A stretch of 64,000 nt of DNA, from assembly GCA_016584305.1 (NCBI GenBank), contig JACEEZ010023461.1:5001-69000 (forward strand). Reading direction: 5' to 3'. Made by a program: the position numbers and the translations under genes. Numbering within the stretch: position 1 is the first letter of the stretch; the number at the start of each line of letters is the position of its first letter. Positions 1 to 12,338 of the stretch are shown here, in pieces. The DNA is from Chionoecetes opilio. Its lineage: Eukaryota > Arthropoda > Malacostraca > Decapoda > Majidae. The notes beneath the pieces were generated by a model. The model ran no database searches. It saw only the letters and a list, made by a program, of their open reading frames with translations, and was not told where the DNA came from.

Positions 1-55
1 GCTAATGTTATTACTTCTTTTACCACTGCTTCTACTACCACAACTTTACTATACT

Positions 56-90
<35 letters not shown>

Positions 91-408
91 TACTACTACT
101 ACTACTACTACTACTACTCTACTACTACTACTTATATACTACTACTATACTCCCTACTACTACTACTTTTATTCTAATAAATAAGTACTATACTACAAAT
201 AATAATGAAAATTTAATAATAAAATTTAATAATAATAAAAATAATAATAATAATAATAAAAAAAAAAAAAAAAAAACTACTAATACTACCATACTAAACT
301 AAACAAAATAGTTCGATTTTCACTACTACGGCCATCAAAATTTAGGGTAAATATATAGACGGGAATAATAGGCAAATTTAAACTACCCCAAACTAAAAAT
401 ATTATATA
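1..408. repeat. AT-rich simple sequence with (CTA)n
   Basis: A (CTA)n trinucleotide array runs from about 58 to 165 with interruptions, followed by AAT-rich sequence and a poly(A) run near 259-276. No coding signal is visible. The block belongs to the low-quality stretch at the window start. Confidence 0.85.
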
Positions 409-1003
409 CTACCCGCAAAGCCGCCCTCCGGGCGGATTTTTGGCTAGCCCCGCGGAGGTATTGGGGCCTCGGCCCACACCTGTTTTTGGTGGGCCGGCCC
501 ACAAACACAGACTCCCCAGAACCCCCTTCTAAATTTTCCGAAATCTGGTTAGAAATGTTGATTAACGCCAACCCATTAAATTTACCCCCAAAATTTCACT
601 CCCCCAATTCCCCCATCCCCCCCCACCCATTCACCCCCCATTACCCATCACCCCCTTTCTTTTTCCCTCACCCATCCCCATCCCCCCCCCACCCATTCAT
701 CCCCCATCACCCCACCCATTCCCCATCACCCCACCCATTCCTCCCCCTTTACCCATCCCCCTACATAAGGGTTTCCTAAAATTTCGCAACCCCCTTTTTT
801 CGAAATTCGCAAAGGCTCAAAAAAAAAAGAGAAAAAAGTTTTTTGATGGGATCACCCCATAAGGGGTTAAAAAACCTTCCCTGGTAACCCGGGTTTCCAA
901 AAACCGTGCCATATGAGGGATTCCGCCACGGGGGGCGGGAACCCTAGAGCGGGCACCACCACACACACAAAGACAGACACACACCACACTGCGTTTAATA
1001 TTA
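409..1003 (-). mobile_element. Non-autonomous Helitron, decayed copy
   Basis: On the minus strand this matches the two clean copies at 12234 and 54472. It has the 3' hairpin CCGCCCGGAGGGCGG (plus-strand complement near 421-436), a terminal tetranucleotide changed from CTAG to GTAG, the GGGTGA/GGGTAA-rich middle (CCCATCACCC on plus), and the GT-rich 5' end near 960-1000. Homopolymer runs are inflated. Its 5' end lies in AT-rich sequence and is approximate. Family assignment rests on the clean copies. Confidence 0.7.
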
Positions 1004-1257
1004 TTATATTTTATAATTTTTAAAATTTATATATATATAAAAATATATATTATATAAAAAAATAAGGTTTTTATATTATATAAATTATATTTAAAAATAT
1101 ATATATTTTATATATATTAATAAAAAAAAAAATTAAAAATTTTATATATATTATAATATTTTTAAAAATATATATATATAAATTTTTATATATTATATAA
1201 AATAATATATTATAATAATATTAAAGTATAATATAATATTATATATTGTAAAATATA
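1004..1257. repeat. AT-only spacer between inverted Helitrons
   Basis: Almost pure A/T sequence (TATATA, TAATAT) separating two Helitron copies whose 5' ends face each other. No other feature is seen. Confidence 0.7.
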
Positions 1258-1770
1258 TCTATAAAAAATAAAGCGAAAGGGGGGGTTTTTGGGGTGTGTG
1301 TGGGTGTGTTGTGGGGTGTGTCCCCGATAGGTCCCCCCCCCCCAGTACGCAAACCCATATATTGGGGACAGTTTTTGGGAAACCCGGCGACCAGGGACAT
1401 TAAGCCCCCGTATGGGGGCGATCACTTTTTTTTTTTAGTAGCCCATTTGGAGAATTTTGAAAAAAATGTGGGTTGCGAGAAAGAGGAAAACCTGATTAGG
1501 GTGATGGGTAATGGGGGTGAAAGGGGGGGTGGGAAAATGGGTGGGTGAGGGGAATGGGTGTGGGGGGATGGGTGGTGAAGGGTGGGGGGGATGGGTGAGG
1601 GAATAGGTGGGGGGGGAGGGTAATGGGTGGTGAAAAAGGTGTGGGGATGGGTAATGGGGAGTGAATGGGGGGGGGGTGAGGGGGTAAAATTATGAAGGGG
1701 GGGGGGTAGGGAAGGGGGTAAGGGGGGGGGGGAGGGAAGGTGAAAAATGGGGGGGGTTTTGGGGGTTTCT
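1258..1770 (+). mobile_element. Non-autonomous Helitron, 3'-truncated copy
   Basis: Starts with TCTATA followed by AAAGCGAAAG and a GT-rich tract, as in the copies at 12234 and 54472. It then has the conserved block around 1375-1480 (matching GACCAGGG, TATGGGGGCGATC, AGTAGCCCATT, GTGGGTTGCGAGAA) and the GGGTGATGGGTAATGGG-type region. The 3' hairpin and CTAG end are missing; sequence becomes AT-rich near 1770. Confidence 0.65.
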
Positions 1771-2229
1771 TTTAATAATTAAAATTTAAATTTTATTCAA
1801 AATACACTATTAGATTAAACACATTCCAAAAACGTACCCAAAAATCCCGGGGGGGGCGCTTTTATATATAATAATAAAAATATTAATATAATTATAAATA
1901 ATATATATAAAATAATATATATTTTATAATAATAATAAAAATTTTTATACATAAACATAATAATAAAAAAAAAATTTAATAATAATAAATAATAATAATA
2001 ATAATCTAATAATTATATTTATATATATATATATATATATATAATTATATATATATATATATTTTGAAAAAAAAAATATAAGACAAAATGAGTATAAAAG
2101 GTGGTGGGAAAACTAGGACGAATCAGGACAAAATAATTCTCCAACGTTTCGACAAGGTTTCTTCAGAGAGAATGAGGGAAATAAAATTGTTTTATTTAAA
2201 GTAAAGGAAAAGGGGACAAAAAAAAGAGG
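1771..2229. repeat. AT-rich low-complexity stretch
   Basis: AT-rich sequence with AAT runs and an (AT)n tract at about 2020-2062. No gene or recognisable element end is visible. Confidence 0.6.
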
Positions 2230-5110
2230 ATTTGCTGAAGGTCTATAACAAACGTAGGAGTTTTTTTAAAAAGATGATTTTGCGGGAAAAATTAAGTGTA
2301 GAGGATTTTGCTATAATGCTTTAAACAGAAACATGGTTGGATTGTCGGGAAAGGTATTTATCGGAAGCGAAAAGTGGGTATAAGTTTTTCAAAAGGGAAG
2401 ATTGGCAGGCGGGTGGGGGAGTTGCGCTTAGCAAGAGATGCTTTGCAGGTGTGTTAATAGTTATAAAAACAGATGACAGATAGAGTCTAATGGGTAGGGG
2501 TTTACGGAGGGAACTGAGAAAAGGGTTTGGGTGTAGTTTTATGGGCTCCAAACTTATGAAAGAGGTTTCAGCTTTTATATGGGAAGAAAAAAAAAGGGCC
2601 CGCAGTATAATCGATTGCGTGGGGGAAAAATTTTTTAAATTTTTGGGAAATAAAAGACGGGGGATTTAATCATGGTGACAGCGAGCAGAAATTTTAAAAA
2701 TATAACCCAGGATAATTTCCTAAAGTCAAGCAATCAAGGAGCCTATAGAGGAGATAAATTTGATTATTCTGACAAATGAGACGTTTTATTTCAGATGGGG
2801 AAGGTCGGTGGAAAGTTAGAATAGCGACCTTTATGAGATCGATTTAGCAAAAGGGGAAAATTGGAAAATTAAGTGGCAAAAACATTAAAATAAAAATTTT
2901 TGAAAGGAATTATGAGAAATTAAGAAGACACCGGAGGTTTTAATAAGGTTTTGGGGGGGATGGAGGGAAAAAATTTTTCCCAGGATAAGGACAGGGCAAA
3001 TGACAGGGAAAGGCCAAATTATAAAGGTTGGGAAAGGGGCACCTGGAGGAATTAGAGCGGTTAGACAGGGAAAGTGAGGTGGGGGTGGGGAGGAAATTAG
3101 AGCGGTTAGACATGGAAGTGAGGTGGGGGTTGAGGAGGATTATACCTTTTTGTAAGGAAAAAATTGACGGACAGAAAAAAAATATTCCTTAAGGGAAATA
3201 AGGGTCAGAAAGAGTGACCCAAAAGGGACCACAAATTTTAAAAGACAACTTGGAGTAAAAGAAAAATTTTTTTAAAAGTTAAAGGGCAGGTTTGGTAAGC
3301 AAAGAACAGTAAACGTATGGCAAGGACGGAGAAATTAACTCGATTTGCTAAGAACAATTATAGATTTAAGTAGCGGGAAGGCAAAAAAGTGATAAAAAAG
3401 GGGGTTCTATCGGGTAATAAAACCAAGACAAGGGGAATAGTGTGGCCCTTTAAGGTAGGACGGGGTGGGTTTAAATACGGATGAGGATAGTGTAAAAGTC
3501 AAAAGGATATTTTTTAAGTGTTTTTCAGAGGAGGAACACAGACGATACTGAAAATGTTCAAAGGAAGCGTGAGGAGAAACTAAAAGATTTGATAATGGGG
3601 AAAGGTGAAGGGGGTATAGATAAAATGAAGAATTTAAATCCCCAGGACCAGATGAAGTGTTCCCGGGGTTTTAAAAGGGAAATGCAAGGGGGTTTTAGGA
3701 GTCGTTAGTGACATTTTGGGAAAATCGGTTGAATAGGCGAGTGCCATTATTGGGGGAAAAGGGAAAAGTTGCCCCATATTAAGAAGGGAGACAGGGGACA
3801 AAGCAAATTATCGCCCCGTAAGTTACGTCAGGGGTGGGTAAATTATTGGAATTTTTATTGAAAAAAAAACTTAGAGACATTACTAAACATATTTTGACAA
3901 TGTTTCACAACAGGATTCCCCAAGGTGGGTCATGATGTTCACAAAATTTTTTGGTTTTTTAAAAGGAAATTTTATGAGACGGCAGAAAATAATAAGGATT
4001 ATGATATAATAATCGGACTTAGAAAGGCTTTTGAAAAGTACCACACGAGCGACTCTTAAAAAAGGTTAAGGCAATGGAAAGAGGGGAAGGTTCTTATTGG
4101 ACAGAGCTTGGCTAAGTAATAGGAAAAAAGGGGTTACAAATTAATGGTTCTAAATCTGAATGGGGGGCGTGAAAGGGGTTCCAAAGGGTCGTTTTTTGGG
4201 GCCATATTTTTTTTATTTTAATCAACGACTTGGATAGGGGATTAGCGTGAATCAGAAGTTTTCGATGATACTAAGGTGGGGGATTATTAGATCCCGTTGA
4301 TGTAAACATATTGAGGGGGGACTTTGATAAACAAAGAGTGGGCGTCAGATGGGATGGAATTTTAAAATTGATAAGTGCAGCGTTTTGAATGTTGGTAGAA
4401 AAAACCCTGGTAAAGATACACCATAAGCAATGATCGTGAAAAGATCAGGAAGTGAAAAAACTTGGAGTGGGGGAGCCCAGCCCCGAACTAGGAAACGATG
4501 TTTGAGGCCAGAAAAAGAGCTAATAGAGTATTAGGATTTATTCAGAAATGTTAAAAAATAGAAGTGCGGAAATTATTCTAAAGCTTTTTCTGGCTCTAGT
4601 CAGGGCCCACCTAGACTATGCGGTTTTAATTTGGTTTCCCAAATTTCAGGAGGATATAGCCTGTTAGAAACAGGCAGAGAAGGGTGACCAAAATGAACAA
4701 GGGATGCGTAATTTAGTATGAGAAGAGATTGAATTATTAAAAATTTCACTCACCCCAGAGACGAGAGTAAGGGGGCGATTGATAGAAGTTTTTAAATGGA
4801 TAAAGGGATTTTAAAAAGGGGAGGTAGGAAAAGTTCTTAGGCTTTTAACAGGTTTTGAACAAGAAGTAACGGGTCAATGGGAAAAAGGTAGATTTAGAAA
4901 GGAAATGGGAAAAACTGGTTTACAAAAAGGATGGTGAAGAAGGAAAAGGTCTCAGTAGACAGGGTAGTTTTGCGAGTCATTTGGGGGTTTTTAAAAGGGG
5001 GGGGATAGGTTCATGGATGGGGGTGAAAAGGGGAGAGGTAGGTTTGGTGACAGAACTACCAGTGAGGCCCGGGGCCCCTTGTAGTTCCTATTTCTTTTGT
5101 TTTTAGTCTT
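2230..5110 (+). mobile_element. CR1-type LINE, near full length but wrecked
   Basis: Aligned by eye with the cleaner CR1 pieces at 51985 and 10746. In shifting frames it shows the start of an apurinic endonuclease domain (ETWL near 2330; a Y-K-F-F-K-R block near 2380), then RT motifs: a degraded F-R-K-A-F-D motif A near 4020, a G-V-P-x-G motif B near 4180, a D-D-T motif C near 4262, and the C-terminal block ending near 5040. The 3' end approaches the CR1 terminal region but the octamer tail is corrupted. Many frameshifts and inflated homopolymers make it non-coding. Much of that damage may be consensus error, because the sister copies are far cleaner. Confidence 0.75.
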
Positions 5111-5184
5111 GTTAGATAATTATGTCACCATAGAATGTGCGGTGATGGTGACCTTTATGTTAAGGGGGGCCCGCAGTGAGGGTT

Positions 5185-5503
5185 GCAAAGTTGCCTTGTG
5201 TTTATTGAAAGGGAGGGAAAGATGGGAGCATACACAATGTGCGCGTGGATTCGTGCTATCTCCTTTGGGATTTGCCCTTGAGCCGTGGTGGGTGGGGCCC
5301 TTACCCCGGGAAAAAAAGGGGTAGTGTACACCCGGGGGACCACAGTTTCCTCCCCAGGTTACCCCCGGACCCATTTATTAACCCCGAAAGGAAGGAAGAA
5401 CAGCTGGGGTAGGTGGTCACCCACTGCCCTGGATGGATTCGAACCGGGCCCGCAGATTCGTAGCCAGGCACGCAGCCCCTGCACCCCGGAGGGACAAGGT
5501 GGC
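5185..5503 (-). mobile_element. tRNA-derived SINE, family 1
   Basis: Minus-strand copy of the SINE seen at 5648, 44678 and 47789. The promoter-like B box (GGTTCGAATCC complement) lies near 5436-5446, and the A-box region near 5480-5500 is damaged. The body ends in the CATCTTTMCCT-type 3' region, also damaged. Open frames across this block are incidental. Its 5' end faces the 5' end of the next SINE, giving a head-to-head pair 145 bp apart. Confidence 0.7.
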
Positions 5504-5647
5504 CGGAGGTGAGGCCCCTTTATGGAGGGGTAAGACTTAATCACAGATCAATATTTCATTGATATTATTGCCGCTATTATTATGTAATCATTGTCATCTC
5601 TATTGATAGGGTTATTGGTATTATTGTCATTACAATTGTTATTTTGG

Positions 5648-5945
5648 GCTCGTGGTGTAGTGGCTAGCGCGCCTAGCTACGAATCTGCGGTCATAGTTCG
5701 AATCCGGGTCAGGCCAGGACAGGCAGCCAGCCCACCCAAGCTGTTCATCCTTCCTTTCGGGGTTGGTCGATAAATGGGTACTGGGGGAACCCTGGGAAAG
5801 ATAAATGTGGTAACCCGAATGTCATACTAGCCCTGTCCTGGGTAACGGGTTCCTACCACCACATGCTCAGAGGTTAGTGTGACGGAGATGAGCACCGAGG
5901 CCACGCGCAGTATAGCGTATGCCCCTATCTTTACCTTTACTATTG
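5648..5945 (+). mobile_element. tRNA-derived SINE, family 1
   Basis: Begins with GTGGTGTAGTGGCTAGCGCG, which contains a polymerase III A box (TGGTGTAGTGG), followed by a B box (AGTTCGAATCC, about 5694-5704). A unique body ends in TATGCCCCTATCTTTACC and an ATT-rich tail. The same body occurs at three other places in the window in both orientations, so it is a dispersed SINE, not a tRNA gene. The tRNA part lacks a complete cloverleaf. Confidence 0.85.
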
Positions 5946-6070
5946 TTATGTTTATTGATGGTATGTATTTTGTCATTATGTATATCATTATTATTATTAT
6001 TTTTTTTTTTTTTATTATTGTTTCCATTATTATTATTATCATTATTATAATTATTATTATTGTAGGTTAA
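5946..6070 (+). repeat. (ATT)n-rich SINE tail/microsatellite
   Basis: ATT/TTA repeats with a T run near 6000-6012 immediately follow the family-1 SINE, so this is likely its expanded 3' tail. Confidence 0.7.
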
Positions 6071-6591
6071 GGAACGAGCACTTTATTCCTTACTTTTTTT
6101 TCAGGCCTCCAGCAGGGGAGGACCACGGGCTAGCTTGAGCCCGTCAGAGAGATACTTTGAAAAAAGAGAAAAGAGAGGAGAGTGTTCGTGCTGATTCCTT
6201 ACTATATTTGATAAGGACACTCACAATAACTTAGTCTCGGCGACGCCACTTTCCCGGCGTGCTGGTAGCTCCGAGCGGGATGATGATGTAACCTACTTGT
6301 CATATAAGTAGTCAACATCAAATGCTCGCTGTATCAAGTATCTCAGCTACCCAGCCCGCCGGGAGAAGTGGAGTCGAGAGGACTAAGCTATGTTGAGTGG
6401 CTTTGCCAAACTGAATATAGTATAGTTTCGTCCCAAGTGGCTTCGTCAGGGGAATATGGTTCGCAGGCCAACTTGGTCCATTATCATTATTAATATTATT
6501 GTAACTATCATATTCATTATCATCATTATGTACTGTACGGTGCCTTAGGTAGGTCATATATGACAACTCTCCTTCCCTTGCCCGTATTACA

Positions 6592-6639
<48 letters not shown>

Positions 6640-7638
6640 CACTGTATGTAGGTAGTCGCGCCTGGCACGCCTGCTACCGTCAGGAGACAGGAGACACCGT
6701 CAGGACAGTGGTCGTCCACTCTTACTCCAGGTCTGCCCTACAGGTCCTGCAGCCCCCGCGCCCACCAATGGACAACGTGCAGAAGGCTCCCCAATAACGG
6801 CCGGTCTTCCCAATCTGATAACATCGATTACATATATAATACCGTGTGCATATCTGGCAGGGGCGTCACCGCCTGGGCACGTATCATAATTAACTTAACG
6901 GTAGCGTGTCGGGACGAAAAAGTCATGATGTGTCCACATATATCTTGACTGGAAGCTCTGGTCTCGGAAAGGAGTTTTCCGTAAAATGCAAAAAATTACA
7001 TATATATTTATCAGATAGGCTTTGCGTTTTTTGAAGTCTTTTATTGATGGAAACACATTTCCAATCATCTCTTTCCCCTGTCATTTAACTTTTTAATTGC
7101 CTATTGATATTTTTTATCCCTCCGTAAAATATGGGAAAAAATGTTATTCTTATTTAAAACTAAATGATTTTCTGGTCATCATTCATAGTACGGATGACAC
7201 ATTGATTAGTTTTACCGCTTTTATTGCTACGAAATGGTTGCGGGGAATTAAAAAAGAATAAGCAGTACAGAAAGGAATCTCTGCAACATTAAAGTGGCTC
7301 AACCCAAGGTATCGTGGGAGCAACGCACCTGCAGTGAAGGAGGCGTCGGCCCCTCGCACCCTGTTATGCAGGTGAGGCAGGAGAAAGGTGTTTGGTGACC
7401 AAGCAGCGACACTCCCAATGCACAGGCAATGTCGTGGCAGCAGCGTGGTGTCTGTCCGCCGTGAAGCACAGTGTGAAGCAAAAAGGGACGAGAGAAGGGA
7501 AGACCGACATCTTGCGTGGCAGTACAGGCAGACTGTTTGCTTTATTAGTTCACGAGATGCTGCGTGACTACTTTCCGATATATTTATCCCTCCAGATTTA
7601 TTTTTCATTTATTTGCCAATGTACTACGTATACGTAAG
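6071..7638. other. No gene seen; includes (TA)n
   Basis: Non-repetitive-looking sequence with a pure (TA)n tract at about 6594-6633. A 141-codon minus-strand frame at 7183-7608 has no recognisable domain and no splice context that would support it. Confidence 0.5.
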
Positions 7639-7640
7639 TA

Positions 7641-8505
7641 ATACGAGAGAACTGTAACTCGAAAATGCCAGTGGTCGCTGGCAGTTTTAACTCATAGGTT
7701 GATAATAAGATGGTCTACTGGAAAACAAAATATGGGCTTATGCCACTGCACTTAAAACACAAAAGTATAATACTAAGAACGATTTTCTTCTATATGTATT
7801 TTGTATAGAAGCCTGATTCTGTAAAACATGTATATAACCAAATAACCATGAAGGTTATAGTTGAGGAGGCGATGGAACGTTACTCAATTATATTATATAG
7901 TCAATAACGAATGTCTAGAAGTTATGTAACTATACCTAGGCAGTCATATTTTCCTGTTGTTATTGTGTATCAATTAGATAGAAAGCCTGGAAGTGCAATG
8001 AGTCGACGCGTGAAGTCGCAATGTTTTGATTCAATCTTCCCGCCACAAAGCGCGGCATTTCGCCTCCACATTCATAACCTACTTGGTCGCAGCCCTAAAC
8101 GATTTCGGCATTCTATATTCTTCTTCTTTCCAAAGCATTGCTTATTGTATTTTGACAAGCGTTTGCCAGACGCAGCAGTACTGTCTAAGAAAACAGTGAG
8201 AGCATTGCCCCCAATAAAACATGCTACAATATACATGTAAAAAATATATTAAGCTTTAATACTCGAGGCGAGTAATTTGCATTAAATTGCTATTTTTAGA
8301 ACGTTCAATCGTAATGTATGTCATCCATACAATTAGTAGAACAACAGAAGAGTTTTATTTTTTGGTATTCAGATGCGGTGCATCAATATTTATCGCGAAA
8401 TTGATTTATGAAAATACGAGTCTCGGAGCCAAAACACAGTAGACCAACCTGTTAGTTAAAACTGCCAGCGAACACTGGCATTTTCGAGTTACAGTTCTCT
8501 CGTAT
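7641..8505. mobile_element. Non-autonomous TIR transposon, TA target site
   Basis: Terminal inverted repeats of about 58 bp begin ATACGAGAGAACTGTAACTC at 7641 and are repeated in reverse complement ending at 8505, with about one mismatch in the first 50 bases. Similarity continues, with a small indel, to the GGTTGGTCTACTG-like block near 7700-7720 and 8436-8455. A TA dinucleotide flanks both ends (7639-7640 and 8506-8507), as expected for the Tc1/mariner superfamily. The 865-bp interior carries no transposase; a 109-codon frame at 7911 is unrecognisable. Confidence 0.8.
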
Positions 8506-8507
8506 TA

Positions 8508-9570
8508 AAAGAATTATGATTGTTTTTGGTGGGGCTTTAATTTTTGTACGTCTGTTATTTCTTTTACAATTCAGATTTTCTCCAGTCTGATGTATATGAT
8601 AGCATGGGTTGCTATAAATCAAGTTTCGGTAAGAGGAGGGCGAGGGTCAGACAACCCAATTGTTAGTTCCTTCACTGCTGCCGGAATGGTAGATGTATGG
8701 TTATTTGGGGAAATGAGGGGCAGATAAACCACAATATGAATAGACAGACAAACAGGCAGGGTTGTGTTCTGAGGTAACGTGTCTCGAGGTATTACATGAG
8801 TGCTAAAGAAACGGACACGAGAAACTGTGAAAACCTTGAGGGTGTATGGAATCAAAGGTCTCTGTGAGCAGGAAAAGGTGGGATCAGAGAAAATAATGAC
8901 TGCATGAAATTACAGGAAGTTTGAGGCCATATGGTGGTTTCAAATTTTCTTATTTTCACTCGCCTTTGTTCAGTTCCAGGAAGCCATCAGATAATTGAGT
9001 CACCCATAATTCTTCCCCGTCCATTGCACAAAGCCGTATATCACCCTTTTCGCTAGTATGGAAGTCTCACTCTTTTGTTCGCATCGTCTCCATTGCAGCG
9101 TCAGCCAGAAAATCTCCTCCTGTGTCGTCTTCCAAAGCTTTGGTTCCCGCCTCACTTGGGCGACCTTCGTGCCTCATACCTCCATCAGAGTTGCTTGATT
9201 CTCACGAAGTGAAACAATAATCTTTATCAGCTGAATTAAACAGGCGACTTTTAGCACGTCTCTTCAGTAAATGTTACTTTGAGCGAACTATATCAGCTTG
9301 TGGACGACAAATTGGTAGTGACATAATTATATCGAGCATCAGGTCCTTACAGTGAACAAAACAATTGCTCTACATTGAAAATATTTGTAGTGTGACCTTC
9401 TGCACACGAGTATTGAAATATAAATTATATTGTTTTCGATGTTTTTCAAAGTATTTTTATTATTTGATTTTATCATTTATGTACATTGTTTTATTTATCT
9501 ATTTTTGCGAGGCTAGTTGTTTGATGAAATAAGTGCAGTAGGGTTTTTGATAACAAGAAAATTATGTATT
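8508..9570. other. No gene seen
   Basis: Ordinary-composition sequence with no open frame, splice-supported exon or repeat that I recognise; it becomes T-rich towards the next SINE. Confidence 0.5.
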
Positions 9571-9925
9571 TTTTTTTTTTATTTTTTTTAATTTTTTTTA
9601 CATTTGTGCCTATAGCGCCTGTAGGCAGTGGTGACCCAGGGTTCGGATGGTAGGGTCTGGAGGTTCACTTGAGGGCTGTTATGGTTGGTCCTCACCCGTG
9701 GTGGCGCAGGCAGGATATTATAGTGACGCCTGTGATTAGAGGCTCATGCCGCCCCCCTGTGTCCTCCAATGCACTTGCAATCGAAGGTAGAGTTGATGGG
9801 CAGGGCATGTGGGTGTTCTTAGGCCACTCGACGGTGCAGAAAGTTTTAGGTTTTCTTCGGGGATCGAACTCGGGTCACCGAGAACGCCAGTTGGAGACGC
9901 TAACCACTCCGCTAAAGCCTCCCCG
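9571..9925 (-). mobile_element. tRNA-derived SINE, family 2
   Basis: On the minus strand it starts GGGGAGGCTTTAGCGGAGTG with an A box (TAGCGGAGTGG) and a B box (GAGTTCGATCCC, about 9866-9877), then a body ending GCGCTATAGGCACAAATGT and an A-rich tail (plus-strand T-rich 9571-9602). The A box resembles the class II tRNA (Ser/Leu) type. Near-identical copies lie at 39124 and 43703, and a diverged relative at 15885, all in the same orientation. Confidence 0.85.
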
Positions 9926-10745
9926 TATAGTCTTTGAGGGTGAAGGGAATCACAAGGATAATTTTGATTTATTTTAGACATTCTGCAGTAAAGTTCACAA
10001 AAAAATCCGTTCTTTTTGTGAACTTTCATAAAAATTTTGGTGAGCAAGAAATATGAAAACACGGGAAATAATGACAAAATTAAATTTGCTGTGGTAAGCT
10101 CAAAAGTAAGGCTTTGTGTTCCTGCATTTTTTTTTGTGTGTGTGTGTGCAGGATGACACAAGTTGCTTGGTCTTTTACGATATGATCTTCAATTAGTAGA
10201 CGTTATAGCGGCATTTATTTGAGTAAACAATGATAATATGATAAATTGAATCTGCCTTATAGTTGTATCAAATCCATGATACGTGTAGCGAACAGTAACG
10301 AAGAAAAAATTGATACTACTTTCTTCTTCTGAACATACAACAAGCCAGGGAGGGATACATCCTTGTTTCTGCTGCTTACTTCTAGAATATACTATAGGAC
10401 GGGAGGAATACCGTCTTTACTGTTGCATTTCATATAATCCAGAGGTCGGGAAACAAAGGTAGATCACTCGAAATGGGGTGAGTTTGAGTGTTTTTGTGGT
10501 AATGAGAGCGATATTTCAAGGCGATAATGTTAAGGCAGTTGGCTTGTTTACATTTGTTTTTAAGTCTGGAGGATTATCCCATCTTTCACAAATAGACTTT
10601 TTAATGATACCCAAAATAGTTCCCCAACCTTTTCATCGGAACACATCATAGTAAGTGCAGTCTCTAACACGTAGGAGTGGTGAGTTGTTGGTAGGGATGT
10701 ATGTAGAAGTAGTCACACAGGCAGCCCCGTTTGGCCCAGTAAGGC
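9926..10745. other. No gene seen
   Basis: Mostly AT-biased sequence with a short GT run at about 10135-10150. No coding signal. Confidence 0.5.
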
Positions 10746-11505
10746 CCAACCCTGGTAATAGATACACCATAAGCAATGTATCGCTGAAAAGATCAGAAGG
10801 TGAAAAAGATCTTGGAGTGAGGGTGAGACCAGACCTCCGACCTAGGAAACAATGTATTGAGGCTAGAAATAGAGCTAGTAGAGTGTTAGGATTCATTACC
10901 AGAAGTGTTAAAAGTAGAAGTGCGGAAGTTATTCTAAAGCTTTATCTGGCTCTAGTCAGGCCTCACCTAGACTATGCGGTTCAGTTTTGGTCTCCATATT
11001 ACAGGATGGATATAGCCTTGTTAGAAACAGTGCAGAGAAGGATGACCAAAATGATACAAGGGATGCGTAACTTTAGTTATGAGAAGAGACTGAAGTTATT
11101 AAAGTTACACTCACTCGAGAGACGCAGAGTAATGGGCGATCTGATAGAAATTTTTAAATGGATAAAGGGATTTAATATAGGAGAGGTAAGAAAAGTTCTT
11201 ACGGCTTTTAACCAGGGTAGAACAAGAAGTAATGGATTCAAGCTGGAAGGGCGTAGATTTAGAAAGGAAATAGGGAAAAACTGGTTCACAAATAGGGTTG
11301 TGAATGAATGGAATGGACTCAGTAGACAGGTAATTAGTGCGGAGTCATTAGGGAGCTTTAAAGAGGGGCTGGATAGGTTCATGGATGGGGATGAAAGGTG
11401 GATGTAGGTAGTGTTAGGTGACAGGAACTACCACGTGTAGGCCTCGCGGCCTCTTGAAGCTTCCTTATTTTTTTATGTTCTTATGTTCTTATGTTCTAAG
11501 GGTGT
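10746..11505 (+). mobile_element. CR1-type LINE, 5'-truncated, C-terminal RT
   Basis: Homology to the two other CR1 copies begins at about 10746 (NPGNRYTI) and continues uninterrupted in frame to the stop at 11405-11407. It encodes the region after the polymerase core: R-P-H-L-D-Y-A-V-Q-F-W-S-P, then V-Q-R-R-M-T-K-M-I and a W-N-x-L-S-R-x-V block near the end, the usual C-terminal signature of CR1/Jockey-group RTs. The 3' UTR ends in a short tandem octamer, TTATGTTC (about 11474-11498), resembling the octamer tails of CR1 elements. The first ~30 codons of the long frame come from flanking DNA. This is a dead-on-arrival insertion: there is no endonuclease or catalytic core. Confidence 0.85.
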
Positions 11506-12233
11506 TGCTGTTTGTTCTTCCTCTGTATTCCTGTGTATTCCTTTGAGTATCTCATTTCTTCCTTCTCAACACAGCAGGCCGGGAGTACAACGGAAAAAAA
11601 ATATGAGATGACTGGAGGCATCACAAAGTATCAGTGTAATTTGTTTAGATGTTTGTTTTATCTGGCGTCCTTTGTTTGAATTTTTGTTTGTTAAGTCTAT
11701 ATATTACGTAAATATATATCTGTAACATTCAATAAGCTCGGTATTGATAATATATACGCATGACATTATTAAACATTGCGTGCTGTTCGCGTGTTTAAGG
11801 AGGAGAGTTCCATTGTTGATACTCCTGTGAAGCTATTGTATGAAACTGAATGACGAGGAACAAGTGACTGGCAACAACAGCGGTGCAGGCAGCGTACGTC
11901 ACTTACAGAAGTTAGAGAAAACTGGATGATTTATTAGTTTACACGTAGCTATATTTTCTTGAGCGCTGTAAATGTACCTGTTCTTTTATAGGATTTGGTT
12001 TAATATACTATATTATACCGTAGTTATTATCTTGTTAGTCACTGAACGTTAAAGGACATGACAGTATTGTTGTATGACAATCTTGTCGAATGTATTTGTT
12101 ATGTATCAAATAGAATTAAAAAGACAAAGAACATCACTATCGTTTAACACTGCCTCATATTCAATGTCAATTAATGGAAAACAATAGGGATAATATTGTC
12201 CGGGTATTCAATTCATGTTTGACTCTATACTTA
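11506..12233. other. No gene seen
   Basis: AT-rich sequence with no supported coding or repeat feature. Confidence 0.5.
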
Positions 12234-12264
12234 TCTATAATAATATAAGCGAAAGTGTGTGTGT

Positions 12265-12338
<74 letters not shown>

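Noticed and set aside
5648..5720. tRNA gene candidates at the A/B-box regions (also 44680, 48088, 9925, 39462, 44031, 45220, 48350)
   Set aside because: No complete cloverleaf, and each is followed by a conserved 250-350-bp body present at several sites, so these are SINE heads.
7183..7608. 141-codon minus-strand frame
   Set aside because: No recognisable domain, biased neither to codon use nor to splice context; an overlapping plus frame is equally open.
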